Part shown: piece after piece, positions 1 to 7,916 of the stretch
How positions within the stretch are numbered: position 1 is the stretch's first letter
How the letters are laid out: each line of letters opens with the position of its first letter
DNA from: Bacillota bacterium
Lineage (GTDB): Bacteria; Bacillota; Clostridia; Acetivibrionales; DTU013
DNA: 64,000 bases
Assembly (NCBI GenBank): GCA_023411575.1
Contig: JAEYOP010000006.1
Span: 1 to 64,000, forward strand
Direction: 5' to 3'
Translations under genes and position numbers: made by a program
The notes under the pieces: model-generated
Database searches by the model: none
What the model was told of the DNA's origin: nothing
What the model saw: only the letters and a program-made list of their open reading frames with translations

Positions 1-487
1 AAGCCGACAGGGGCCGCTTGTTTCGATCCTGTTTTAAAGCACCTGCTGCAGTGGTTCTACTCCACCACCAAAGCACAGTTCAGCATAGAAGTCCTGTCTC
101 CCGGGTCTTTCCAGTCGCTCTTCATAACACTTGTGCCAGGCAGCTTGGCTTCGAAGCATGAAACAGGATGCTCAACAAGCAGCCCCTGCCGTTTCTTACA
201 GCAAGCACCTCCGCAGATCGCTTCGAAGTCACCGGTGGGCGAAGAAGCAAAGGGGCCTCAAGCATATGCTTGCGAAGGATTTGTGTGCAAAAAATCAACT
301 TTGGGCCAACAATAGTTAACATAAGGGGGTGCGCTTTTCGCCTATCTACTCGCCCGTCGACCCGCACGATATTTTGTCTTTGCCCCTATCCGTCTTATTG
401 CGTCATATCCGCCAAGGCTGCATTTACTTTGCCAACTGAGGCAACTGAGCGTGCAATCCTTTTTTTGCACAGTTTCTGCGGATTCTA
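1..487. other. Left-edge intergenic stretch, no supported gene
   Basis: Short open frames exist on both strands, but none has a ribosome binding site, a plausible composition or recognisable motifs, and they overlap one another. No tRNA-like cloverleaf and no transposon end is apparent. The 3' part (from about 480) leads into the promoter of the downstream J-protein gene. I see nothing else that can be named here. Confidence 0.6.
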
Positions 488-515
488 TTGATTTTTCCAG
501 CGTGGCGAGTATAAT
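488..515 (+). promoter_or_regulatory. Sigma-A-like promoter of the J-protein/clpB operon
   Basis: TTGATT at 488-493 and TATAAT at 510-515 are separated by 16 bp. The -10 is a perfect match to consensus and lies about 120 bp upstream of the GTG start at 638. A CtsR-type operator begins 8 bp downstream of the -10, so it overlaps the expected transcription start. Confidence 0.7.
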
Positions 516-523
516 AGTAAATA

Positions 524-540
524 GGTCAAAGAAAGTCAAA
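524..540 (+). promoter_or_regulatory. CtsR heat-shock operator
   Basis: The sequence GGTCAAA-GAA-AGTCAAA is a heptad direct repeat with a 3-bp spacer. It matches the established CtsR box of low-GC Gram-positives (A/GGTCAAA-NAN-A/GGTCAAA) at every defined position. Its place just after the -10 box would let CtsR block transcription initiation, and clpB and other chaperone genes are known members of the CtsR regulon. No CIRCE element was seen in this leader. Confidence 0.85.
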
Positions 541-637
541 GTCAGCAAAATGATTTTGGGGGCCGGTTAGGCAATCGGATATTGCATATAATGATGTGTG
601 ATATGGATACGGATTTTGGATAAAGAGGTGATAAGAG

Positions 638-1609
638 GTGAAGTACAGGGATTATTACGAGATTCTGGGCGTTGACAAAAAGGCCACCCAGGACGAAATC
701 AAGAAAGCCTACAGAAAGCTCGCGAAGAAGTATCACCCTGATGCTCACCCCGGGGATAAGGCTTCCGAGGAAAAATTCAAGGAGGCGAACGAGGCTTACG
801 AGGTTCTGGGAGACGCGGAGAAGCGGAAAAAATACGACCAGTTCGGCAGGGAGGGCCAGTTTGCCAACGGAGCGGACTTCGATCCGTCCCAATACGGCTT
901 TGGCAATAATGTAAGATATGAATACAGAACCGGCGGGAACGGCGGCTTCAGTGACTTCTTCAACATGTTCTTCGGAGGGGGGGATCCTTTCGGGGAGGGA
1001 ACGGCCTCCTTCGGTTCGTTCGGCGGGGGAAACCTCTTCGGACAGAAGAACAAGGGGAGCCGCTTTTCGCAGAACAGGCAGATGCACGGGCAGGACAGCG
1101 AGGCCATTCTTGAAATCACCCCGCAGGAAGGCTTCTCGGGAGCGGAACGAAGGATCGGACTCCGTACGGAAAGCGGAGAGCGGACCATTTCGCTTAAAAT
1201 CCCGGCAGGCATCCGGCCCGGCGAAAAGATCAAGCTGGCGGGGCAGGGCGGGCCCGGCGTGAACGGAGGAAAAAACGGCGACCTGTATTTGCAGGTGGAA
1301 TTCCGGCGGGACGCGGGCTTCGAGCTGGACGGGCTGAATATTGAGGCGCAGGCGGAGCTGTATCCGTGGGAAGCGGCATTGGGAACGGAGATTACCGTGG
1401 ATACCCTGGACGGCCGGATATCCGTCCGGGTGCCGGCGGGCATCCAGACCGGCAGCCGCATACGGGCAGGCGGGAAGGGGTACCGGGACAGATCGGGGGC
1501 CAGAGGCGACCTGTATATACGGGTGAAGATCGTGAATCCCGACCGGCTGGATAAGGCGCAGTTGGATTTGTTTGAAAAATTGCGAAAGATTTCGCCCGCG
1601 CACAGATAG
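638..1609 (+). CDS. J-domain co-chaperone (CbpA/class II DnaJ-like)
   Basis: Co-chaperone that stimulates the ATPase of DnaK and delivers unfolded clients. The 323-residue protein starts with a J-domain (about residues 4-70) with the diagnostic HPD in YHPDAHP. A Gly/Phe-rich linker follows (about 75-150), then two beta-rich client-binding domains. The Cys-rich zinc finger of true DnaJ is absent, which places it in the CbpA/class II group. The GTG start at 638 is preceded by an AGAGGTG ribosome site. It lies 117 bp upstream of clpB on the same strand, under a CtsR box, so the two probably form a heat-shock disaggregation operon. It is probably not the housekeeping dnaJ, which normally follows grpE-dnaK. 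Confidence 0.9.
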   Translation: MKYRDYYEILGVDKKATQDEIKKAYRKLAKKYHPDAHPGDKASEEKFKEANEAYEVLGDAEKRKKYDQFGREGQFANGADFDPSQYGFGNNVRYEYRTGGNGGFSDFFNMFFGGGDPFGEGTASFGSFGGGNLFGQKNKGSRFSQNRQMHGQDSEAILEITPQEGFSGAERRIGLRTESGERTISLKIPAGIRPGEKIKLAGQGGPGVNGGKNGDLYLQVEFRRDAGFELDGLNIEAQAELYPWEAALGTEITVDTLDGRISVRVPAGIQTGSRIRAGGKGYRDRSGARGDLYIRVKIVNPDRLDKAQLDLFEKLRKISPAHR

Positions 1610-1726
1610 CAGCCGGTTTATGCGCAGGATTAAAAAGTAGGATTAAGATTAAAAAGGACAAAGAGACGGAGTAAGGGGAAGTAAGGGAGTAAAGGGAAGG
1701 AAAAGGGTTACCAAGGAGGTTGCATT

Positions 1727-4318
1727 ATGGATATGGACAGATTCACGGAAAAAGCGCAGCAGGCTTTGCAGACGGCCCAGGAGACCGCCCTGCGGATGAA
1801 GCACCAGCAGGTGGACGGAGAACACCTCCATCTTGCCCTGCTTTTGCAGGAGGAGGGCTTGATACCGCGCCTGCTAAGCTTTATGGGAATCAATACGGAA
1901 TTGGTCATAAGCGATGTGGAGAAGGAGCTCGGCAAGCAGCCTGCCGTATACGGCACGGCGGCATCGAACCTTTATGCCACCCGGCGGCTGAATGAGCTGC
2001 TGCTTCATGCCGGCGACGAAGCCGGAAAGTTCAAGGACGAGTATGTCGGCGTCGAGCATATTTACCTTGCGCTGCTAAGAGAGCGGAATACGCCGTCTGA
2101 AAGCATATTCCGCAAGCACGGGATCAACCGGGAGAATTTCCTGGCGGCCCTGGGCAAAGTCCGGAGCAACCAGCGCATTACCTCGAAAAATCCGGAGGAA
2201 ACCTACGAGGCCCTTGCCCGGTTCGGAAGGGATTTGGTTGACATGGCCAGAAAGGGCAAGCTGGACCCGGTGATCGGGCGGGATTCGGAAATTCGGCGCG
2301 TTATCCGCATCCTCTCCAGAAGGACGAAGAACAACCCGGTACTGATCGGCGAGCCGGGCGTAGGCAAAACCGCCGTTGTGGAAGGCCTCGCCCAGAGAAT
2401 CCTGAAGGGGGATGTGCCGGAGGGGCTGAAAAACAAAACCGTATTTGCCCTGGATATGGGCTCCCTGATCGCCGGCGCCAAGTACCGCGGCGAGTTTGAG
2501 GAACGGCTGAAGGCGGTGCTGAAGGAAATTGAAAAATCGGACGGGAAGATCGTCCTGTTTATCGACGAGCTGCATAATATCGTCGGAGCCGGCAAGGCCG
2601 AGGGCTCCATGGATGCCGGGAACCTGCTCAAGCCGATGCTGGCGAGGGGCGAAATCCACTGCATCGGCGCAACGACCATCGACGAGTACCGGAAATACAT
2701 CGAGAAGGACGCGGCGCTGGAAAGACGGTTCCAGCCGGTCCTGGTGGAGCAGCCGGATGTGGAGGACACCATATCCATCCTCAGGGGCTTGAAGGAAAGG
2801 TTTGAAATCCATCACGGCGTCCGGATCACCGACAATGCCATCATTGCCTGCGCCGTGCTGTCCAACCGGTATATCAGCGACCGCTTCCTGCCGGACAAGG
2901 CCATTGACCTGATGGATGAGGCGGCTGCCATGATCCGGACCGAGATCGACAGCATGCCGGCGGAGCTCGACGAAGCAAGCCGCAGGATCATGCAGCTGGA
3001 GATCGAAAGGCAGGCGCTGATAAGGGAAACGGATAAAAGCTCGCTGGAAAGGCTGGCGGTGCTGGAAAAGGAAATCGCCGGCCTCAGGGAAAACGCCGAC
3101 GCCATGAAAGCTCAGTGGGAGGGCGAAAAGAAGAATATCGGGCGCGCCAACGAGCTGAAACAGCAAATAGAGGATACCAGACGGAAAATCGAGGAAGCGG
3201 AGCGCCGGTATGACCTGAACGAGCTGGCCATACTCAAGCACGGCAAGCTGCCGGAGCTTGAAAAGCAGCTGCAGGAGGCGAAAGACCGGCAGGAAGCCGG
3301 AGCCGGCAAGCAGCTCCTGAAGGAGGAGGTTACGGAGGAGGAGATCGCCGAGATCGTCTCCAAATGGACCGGTATTCCGGTGACAAGGCTCGTTGAAAAT
3401 GAGCGCGACAAGCTGCTTCAGCTGGAAGCGATCCTGCACCAGCGGGTGATCGGCCAGGACGAAGCGGTGGAGGCAGTGGCCGGAGCCGTGCTCCGTGCGC
3501 GTTCGGGGCTGAAGGATCCGCGCAAGCCCATCGGCTCGTTTATCTTCCTCGGTCCCACCGGCGTCGGAAAGACGGAACTGGCAAAGGCGCTTTCCTCCGC
3601 CTTGTTCGATACGGAGGAAAACATGGTCCGGATCGACATGTCCGAGTACCAGGAAAAGCACACCGTTGCAAGGCTGATCGGCGCGCCTCCCGGCTATGTC
3701 GGCTATGAGGAGGGCGGACAGCTGACGGAGGCGGTCCGGAGAAAGCCGTATTGCGTTATTCTATTTGATGAGATTGAAAAAGCCCACCCGGAGGTATTTA
3801 ACGTGCTCCTGCAACTGCTGGACGACGGAAGGCTTACGGACAGCCAGGGGAGAACGGTGAACTTCAAGGATACGGTCGTGATCATGACCTCCAATCTGGG
3901 AAGCCACTTCCTGCTGGAAAGCTTGCGCAGCGGGGCGGGAAATATGGAAACGCTCCGGGAAACCGTCATGGATGAATTGAGGCGGAGCTTCAAACCGGAA
4001 TTCCTCAACCGTGTGGACGAAATCGTCCTGTTCAAGCCGCTTCAGAAAAATGAAATTGTAAAAATCATTGATTTGCAGATGGCGGATATTGCCAAGAGGC
4101 TCGAAGACAGGCGAATCGTGCTGTCTGTCACAGATGCCGCAAAAGAGTTTATTGCCGATACGGCTTATTCACCCGAATATGGTGCAAGGCCCGTGAAACG
4201 GTATCTGCAGCGGGAGCTCGAAACGGAGCTCGGGAGACGGATTATCAAAGGGATCGTCCGGGAGGGTTCCCAGGTTGTTGTCGATACGGAGGGCGGTTCG
4301 TTGATAATTCGTCCGTAA
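1727..4318 (+). CDS. clpB: ATP-dependent protein disaggregase ClpB
   Basis: Hexameric AAA+ disaggregase that pulls polypeptides out of aggregates together with DnaK. At 863 residues it has the family's usual length. Visible parts in order are the N-terminal Clp repeat domain (1-145), NBD1 with Walker A GEPGVGKT near 206 and Walker B VLFIDELHN, a long coiled-coil middle domain rich in Glu/Lys/Arg (about 400-530), NBD2 with Walker A GPTGVGKT near 607, and the C-terminal ClpB D2-small domain. The middle domain separates ClpB from ClpA and ClpC. A strong AAGGAGGT site sits 6 bp before the ATG. It shares the CtsR-controlled promoter with the J-protein gene upstream. Confidence 0.98.
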   Translation: MDMDRFTEKAQQALQTAQETALRMKHQQVDGEHLHLALLLQEEGLIPRLLSFMGINTELVISDVEKELGKQPAVYGTAASNLYATRRLNELLLHAGDEAGKFKDEYVGVEHIYLALLRERNTPSESIFRKHGINRENFLAALGKVRSNQRITSKNPEETYEALARFGRDLVDMARKGKLDPVIGRDSEIRRVIRILSRRTKNNPVLIGEPGVGKTAVVEGLAQRILKGDVPEGLKNKTVFALDMGSLIAGAKYRGEFEERLKAVLKEIEKSDGKIVLFIDELHNIVGAGKAEGSMDAGNLLKPMLARGEIHCIGATTIDEYRKYIEKDAALERRFQPVLVEQPDVEDTISILRGLKERFEIHHGVRITDNAIIACAVLSNRYISDRFLPDKAIDLMDEAAAMIRTEIDSMPAELDEASRRIMQLEIERQALIRETDKSSLERLAVLEKEIAGLRENADAMKAQWEGEKKNIGRANELKQQIEDTRRKIEEAERRYDLNELAILKHGKLPELEKQLQEAKDRQEAGAGKQLLKEEVTEEEIAEIVSKWTGIPVTRLVENERDKLLQLEAILHQRVIGQDEAVEAVAGAVLRARSGLKDPRKPIGSFIFLGPTGVGKTELAKALSSALFDTEENMVRIDMSEYQEKHTVARLIGAPPGYVGYEEGGQLTEAVRRKPYCVILFDEIEKAHPEVFNVLLQLLDDGRLTDSQGRTVNFKDTVVIMTSNLGSHFLLESLRSGAGNMETLRETVMDELRRSFKPEFLNRVDEIVLFKPLQKNEIVKIIDLQMADIAKRLEDRRIVLSVTDAAKEFIADTAYSPEYGARPVKRYLQRELETELGRRIIKGIVREGSQVVVDTEGGSLIIRP

Positions 4319-4352
4319 TAGACAGAAGAAATTGCAATAGAACGATGCAAAT

Positions 4353-4386
4353 GGAGAGGTGCGGTTTTTCAGAACTGCCCCTCTCC
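4353..4386. terminator. Hairpin between convergent clpB and MATE genes
   Basis: GGAGAGG at 4353-4359 pairs with CCTCTCC at 4380-4386, and further partial pairing extends inward through GC and GGTT/AACC-like bases. It covers the stop codon of the MATE gene and lies 35 bp after the clpB stop. It is a plausible terminator for clpB, but there is no clean uridine tract. Confidence 0.45.
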
Positions 4387-5793
4387 TCCATTTATCGGCG
4401 TGTATTCTTCTATCGGCGTTCCCTCTTTTACCGGACGGATTAGCGCCGAGTCCTTCCAGTTTCCATTGAAATAATAGATCAGGCTGGTTGCTGCGCCTAC
4501 GGCAAAGCCGATGTCGATTGAGAACCAGATCCCTTTTATACCCAGCGCACTGCCCGAAAGCAGAGCCGCGAGGGGGACCCTGACCGCCCAAAGGGATATC
4601 AGCGAAAAGACCATGGTGACCATTGTCTTGCCGGCTCCGTTCAGGATACCGTTGGGGATCAGCATGATGGCGAAAATAATATAGGCGGGTCCGAGAATCC
4701 GAAGGTAACCGACCCCTATGTCCAGAACGTCCGTTTCATGGACGAACATGGAAAGCAGCAGCCTTGGAAAGGCGACAATGATGGCCGATAACACGAAGGT
4801 TACGGCGGAGGTTATGATAATGCCCCATTTGAAGACTTCCTTCACCCGCTCCCGCTTACCGGCGCCCAGGTTTTGCCCCGCCAGGGCCGACGCGGCCATG
4901 CTGAAGGACAGCGCGGGCATGAAAATGACGCCCTCCAGCCTGCCCGCAGAACCAAAGGCGGCGGTGGCGCCGGCCCCGAAATGGTTGACGAAGCCGGTGA
5001 TGAAAGCGGCGCCGACGGAAACCAGGGATTGCTGGATCATGGTGGGGAACCCCAGCTTTGCGATCTGGAGGACCAGCTCCTTCTGGAGCGTCAGTTTTTT
5101 GAAGTCGACCCGGACGAAATGCTGCTTCCGGTTCAGATAAACAATGGAAGCCATCAGACCGGCGAACTGCGCGACCAGGGAGGCGTAGGCCGCCCCGTTC
5201 AGGCCGAGCTTCGGGAAGGGACCGATTCCGATGATCAGCAGAGGATCGAGGATCGCGTTGATCAGCAGCCCGACCCCCATAAAGATCAGGGGCGTTTTAG
5301 TATCGCCGATCCCTCTTAGAATCGAGGTGATCAGATTGATCAGAAACATGAGGATAAACCCGGCGAGGGTGATTTTCAGGTAGCCGGAGGCCATCCCGAA
5401 GATTTCGGCCGGGGTGTTCATGAGCCGCAGGATCTCATCGCAGGAAAGAAGGCCGGCAACGGTGAGAAAAGCGCCGAAGATCAGCGCGATGCTGAGGGAA
5501 TTCTGGACCACCTTTTCCACCATATCATGATTGCCTGCGCCGAAATATTGTGAAACAAGTATTGTAGTCGATAGCGTTGCGCCTGTTGCAAGCGCGATCA
5601 GCAGGAACTGGATGGGAAAGCTTACCTGGGTCGCTCCGACCGCATTGGCTCCGACCATGTTGCCCACCCATATCGTGTTTATGATCCCATAGCCGGTTTG
5701 AAGCAGACTGCTGATCAGCATGGGAATGGAAAAATTCATCAGATGCTTTGGTATACTGCCTGTAGTCAGGTCATTTCCGAATTTTGGCTTCAT
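4369..5793 (-). CDS. MATE family multidrug/Na+ (H+) antiporter
   Basis: Integral membrane exporter of the multidrug and toxic compound extrusion family, expected to expel cationic drugs or metabolites in exchange for Na+ or H+. The 474-residue protein shows about 12 hydrophobic segments in two related halves. It opens with the typical MATE start (GSIPKHLMNFSIPMLISSLLQ), followed by a second segment containing NTIWVGNMVGANAVGA. Length and pattern fit the NorM/DinF superfamily. The ATG follows an AAGGAG site, and a -35/-10 pair lies upstream on the minus strand. It is monocistronic and convergent with clpB. The substrate cannot be deduced. Confidence 0.9.
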   Translation of the reverse strand: MKPKFGNDLTTGSIPKHLMNFSIPMLISSLLQTGYGIINTIWVGNMVGANAVGATQVSFPIQFLLIALATGATLSTTILVSQYFGAGNHDMVEKVVQNSLSIALIFGAFLTVAGLLSCDEILRLMNTPAEIFGMASGYLKITLAGFILMFLINLITSILRGIGDTKTPLIFMGVGLLINAILDPLLIIGIGPFPKLGLNGAAYASLVAQFAGLMASIVYLNRKQHFVRVDFKKLTLQKELVLQIAKLGFPTMIQQSLVSVGAAFITGFVNHFGAGATAAFGSAGRLEGVIFMPALSFSMAASALAGQNLGAGKRERVKEVFKWGIIITSAVTFVLSAIIVAFPRLLLSMFVHETDVLDIGVGYLRILGPAYIIFAIMLIPNGILNGAGKTMVTMVFSLISLWAVRVPLAALLSGSALGIKGIWFSIDIGFAVGAATSLIYYFNGNWKDSALIRPVKEGTPIEEYTPINGGEGQF

Positions 5794-5835
5794 TGGGACT
5801 CCTTACTCCGGTGGTTGTTACTCTTTATTTTAAAC

Positions 5836-5863
5836 ATAATACCACATTTTATAGAACTGTAAA
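5836..5863 (-). promoter_or_regulatory. Promoter of the MATE gene
   Basis: Reading the minus strand, TTTACA (5863-5858) and TATTAT (5841-5836) are separated by 16 bp. The -10 lies about 43 bp before the ATG at 5793. Confidence 0.55.
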
Positions 5864-5893
5864 GCATAAAATGAACGGTCGTGTTATTATGTA

Positions 5894-5921
5894 ACCTTTT
5901 ACGGCTTGAATGCATAGTCTA
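5894..5921 (+). promoter_or_regulatory. Candidate sigma-K/sigma-E-type sporulation promoter
   Basis: AC at 5894-5895 and CATAGTCTA at 5913-5921 are separated by 17 bp. This resembles the known mother-cell consensus (AC, 16-17 bp, CATANNNTA). It lies 29 bp before the ATG of the collagen-like protein. No convincing sigma-A promoter is visible there. The match is short, so it is suggestive only. Confidence 0.4.
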
Positions 5922-5950
5922 TATCAGACTTGCTAGGGAGTGAGTATAGG

Positions 5951-6424
5951 ATGCAGGAATATTATTATTATATTGTTCGGCAGCCGACACCCTTCGGGGG
6001 AATAGGCGGCGCATTGATCCCGATGCTGATTCCGGGCTTTCCGCCGGGTCAGGGGCCGGGCTTTCCGCCGGGCCAGGGACCAGGCTTTCCGCCGGGCCCG
6101 GGGCCAGGCTTCCCGCCGGGCCCGGGGCCGGGTTTCCCGCCAGGGCAGGGGCCGGGCGGCGGGCCTGGTATGGGACCGCCACAGGGCCGTCCGCCGGCGT
6201 TTGTTCCGGCTCAGTCGGCGGCGCAGCCATTTGCCGTGGACTCGGGCGCGATCCGGTTTTGCAGATTCCGGTATACCTACATTTGGCTGAATAACGGACA
6301 GCAATTCTGGGCATGGCTGGTGTTCGTCGGAAGGAATTCCATATCGGGATGGAGATGGACCGGCTTTACCTGGATTTACTTCGGGGTGGATTTGAATCGG
6401 ATATCCTCTTTTATTTGCTATTGA
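5951..6424 (+). CDS. Collagen-like Gly-Pro repeat protein, possible spore surface protein
   Basis: 157-residue protein. It has a short Tyr-rich N-terminus (MQEYYYYIVRQP), five 8-residue GFPPG(Q/P)GP units (about residues 29-68), a Gly/Pro/Gln stretch, and an aromatic-rich C-terminal domain of about 70 residues with many Trp, Tyr and Phe and two Cys. There is no signal peptide. The ATG at 5951 is chosen because GGGAGTG sits 8 bp upstream, whereas the in-frame TTG at 5930 would place that site inside the gene. Low-complexity Pro-Gly repeat proteins with an aromatic C-terminal module occur on clostridial spores, and a mother-cell-type promoter lies upstream. The spore role is inference. Confidence 0.7.
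   Translation: MQEYYYYIVRQPTPFGGIGGALIPMLIPGFPPGQGPGFPPGQGPGFPPGPGPGFPPGPGPGFPPGQGPGGGPGMGPPQGRPPAFVPAQSAAQPFAVDSGAIRFCRFRYTYIWLNNGQQFWAWLVFVGRNSISGWRWTGFTWIYFGVDLNRISSFICY
6035..6154 (+). repeat. Five in-frame 24-bp repeats encoding GFPPG(Q/P)GP
   Basis: Five contiguous 24-bp units starting GGCTTTCCGCCGGG, differing only at a few third positions and at Gln/Pro in position 6. A sixth degenerate unit follows. The array is likely to vary in copy number between strains. Confidence 0.85.
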
Positions 6425-6456
6425 TTCCTAAAGGAATGCTGCCCCTTCCCATTTCA

Positions 6457-6488
6457 GGTGTGGAATAGAATATTCCACACCTTCTTTT
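6457..6488 (+). terminator. Rho-independent terminator after the collagen-like gene
   Basis: GGTGTGGAATA (6457-6467) pairs perfectly with TATTCCACACC (6471-6481) around a GAA loop, followed by TTCTTTT. It lies 33 bp past the stop codon. Confidence 0.85.
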
Positions 6489-6539
6489 GCCCTTTTTCAG
6501 GGCGTCGGAGTATATGGGAAGAGAATCGATGGCTGGTGT

Positions 6540-6848
6540 CTATTCCGCCGTTCCGGCGGTATACAGCTTTTCGCAGCCACTGGTCATGAGCTTTCCGATC
6601 TTCATGTCGTAATTCTGGAGGAAAACCACGCTTTTCGGATACCGTAGATAGATGACACCCATCCAAAGGGGCTGATTGCCGTTGATGACGTCGGAAAAGC
6701 CCGGGACGGTGGAAACGCCCAAATACGTTTCCGCATAATCCAGAATGTTGCCATTTCCCCTTTTGCACTCGGAAACGGCGGCCGCCCAGCTTTTCATGCT
6801 CGGGGCCGGACGGAATGACGCCTGCAGTTTTTCAATATGGTGGGCGCG
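6540..6848 (-). pseudogene. Orphan C-terminal coding fragment downstream of the AraC gene
   Basis: Immediately after the AraC stop codon the same frame stays open for about 100 codons to a stop at 6540. It reads like real protein (for example LWMGVIYLRYPKSVVFLQNY). The only ATG inside it (at 6797, giving 85 residues) has no ribosome binding site. It is therefore either a decayed gene tail or an AraC extension lost through a stop mutation. AraC proteins normally end at the existing stop, which favours an unrelated remnant. I do not recognise the family. Confidence 0.35.
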
Positions 6849-7745
6849 TTATCCCTTTTTGATATCCCGGTAGGCGGAGGGGGACAACTGCATGATTTTC
6901 CGGAAGGCCCTGCAAAAGTAGTAGGGGTCGCTGAAGCCCAGCCCGGAGGCGATTTCCTTGATTTTCATGCCGGAGGTGTCAAGCAGGAGGCACGCTTTTT
7001 GAATTTTCATCCGGAGGAAATAGTCGATGGGGGAAAAGCCGGTTTTCTTCCTGAAAACAGCGCTGTAATGGGTTGCCGAAAGGTTGGCCTGCGCCGCCAG
7101 CTCCCGGAGCGTCAGGTGATGGCCCAGTCTTCCGGCCATATGGGAAATGGATTCCTCCACTCTTTCGGAATCGTCCCCGGCGCCGGAGCGGCTGCCCGAA
7201 TCCGCATAGAAGATCCATCCCAGCAGGTTGCCCAGCAATTGGGAGGCATAGATAAAGCTGTTGTGCGTATACCCTTTTTCCATAAGCCGGATCAACTCTT
7301 CGAAAAGCTCCAGGATTTTCGGCAGCTTGCCGGCGGGGACGGGGAGAACCGGATTTCCGGGGGAAAGGACTTCGAAATAGCAAGGGGCGTTGCTGCCGAG
7401 AAAGTGGATCCACAATATGCTCCAGGGATTGTCCTTCGAAGCGCCGTAAACATGGGGAACACCGGCGGGTATCACCAGCAGGGAATTCCTGCCGATCGTC
7501 CACTGTTTATCCTCCAGAGCGAGGAAGCCTTCCCCGCTCATGCAATAGATGAGGATATTCTCCCCGCAACCGCTCGATCTGTTGATATAGTGATTTTGTG
7601 CATCCCCAAGATAGCCAATGTCGGTAGGGTACACCGGACCGGCAAGCGGGTGGCGGGAGACGCCGTTCAGAAAAATTCGCGGCAGAACAATAACTTTGTG
7701 GCTTTTTAGATCAATGCCCATTTTTAAATTTGCCGAATGCTCCAT
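6849..7745 (-). CDS. AraC family transcriptional regulator with cupin sensor
   Basis: 298-residue activator-type regulator. The N-terminal half (about 20-150) is an AraC-type cupin pocket, with a typical ENILIYCMSGEGFLALEDKQW beta strand region and a GVPHVYGASKDNPWSILWIHF segment. The C-terminal 100 residues hold the two helix-turn-helix motifs, ending with the signature GFSDPYYFCRAFRKIMQLSPSAYR. It is transcribed divergently from the UROD-like methyltransferase gene at 7917 across a 171-bp gap, which suggests that gene is its target. Effector unknown; carbohydrate- or small-molecule-responsive regulators share this architecture. Confidence 0.9.
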   Translation of the reverse strand: MEHSANLKMGIDLKSHKVIVLPRIFLNGVSRHPLAGPVYPTDIGYLGDAQNHYINRSSGCGENILIYCMSGEGFLALEDKQWTIGRNSLLVIPAGVPHVYGASKDNPWSILWIHFLGSNAPCYFEVLSPGNPVLPVPAGKLPKILELFEELIRLMEKGYTHNSFIYASQLLGNLLGWIFYADSGSRSGAGDDSERVEESISHMAGRLGHHLTLRELAAQANLSATHYSAVFRKKTGFSPIDYFLRMKIQKACLLLDTSGMKIKEIASGLGFSDPYYFCRAFRKIMQLSPSAYRDIKKG

Positions 7746-7916
7746 GGTTCCATTTTAAATCAGGAGGTGGGCGAATGCAAGAAGGATGAGGCGGAATATC
7801 GTAATATAGTCCAGTATATCCATTGCTTATTCTATTTTAAAACGAAAAAGACGGAAGTATGATAAATACGAGTGGGAGTATAACCACTATGAAACGCATA
7901 AAACGGAGGGACCAAA

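Noticed and set aside
542..1603. Long open frame on the minus strand opposite the J-protein gene
   Set aside because: It mirrors a strong coding gene with a J-domain on the other strand, has no ribosome site and no recognisable domain, and is a GC-driven shadow.
6001..6180. GC-rich repeat region as a CRISPR or mobile-element terminal repeat
   Set aside because: The 24-bp units are contiguous, in frame and without spacers, and encode a collagen-like tract.
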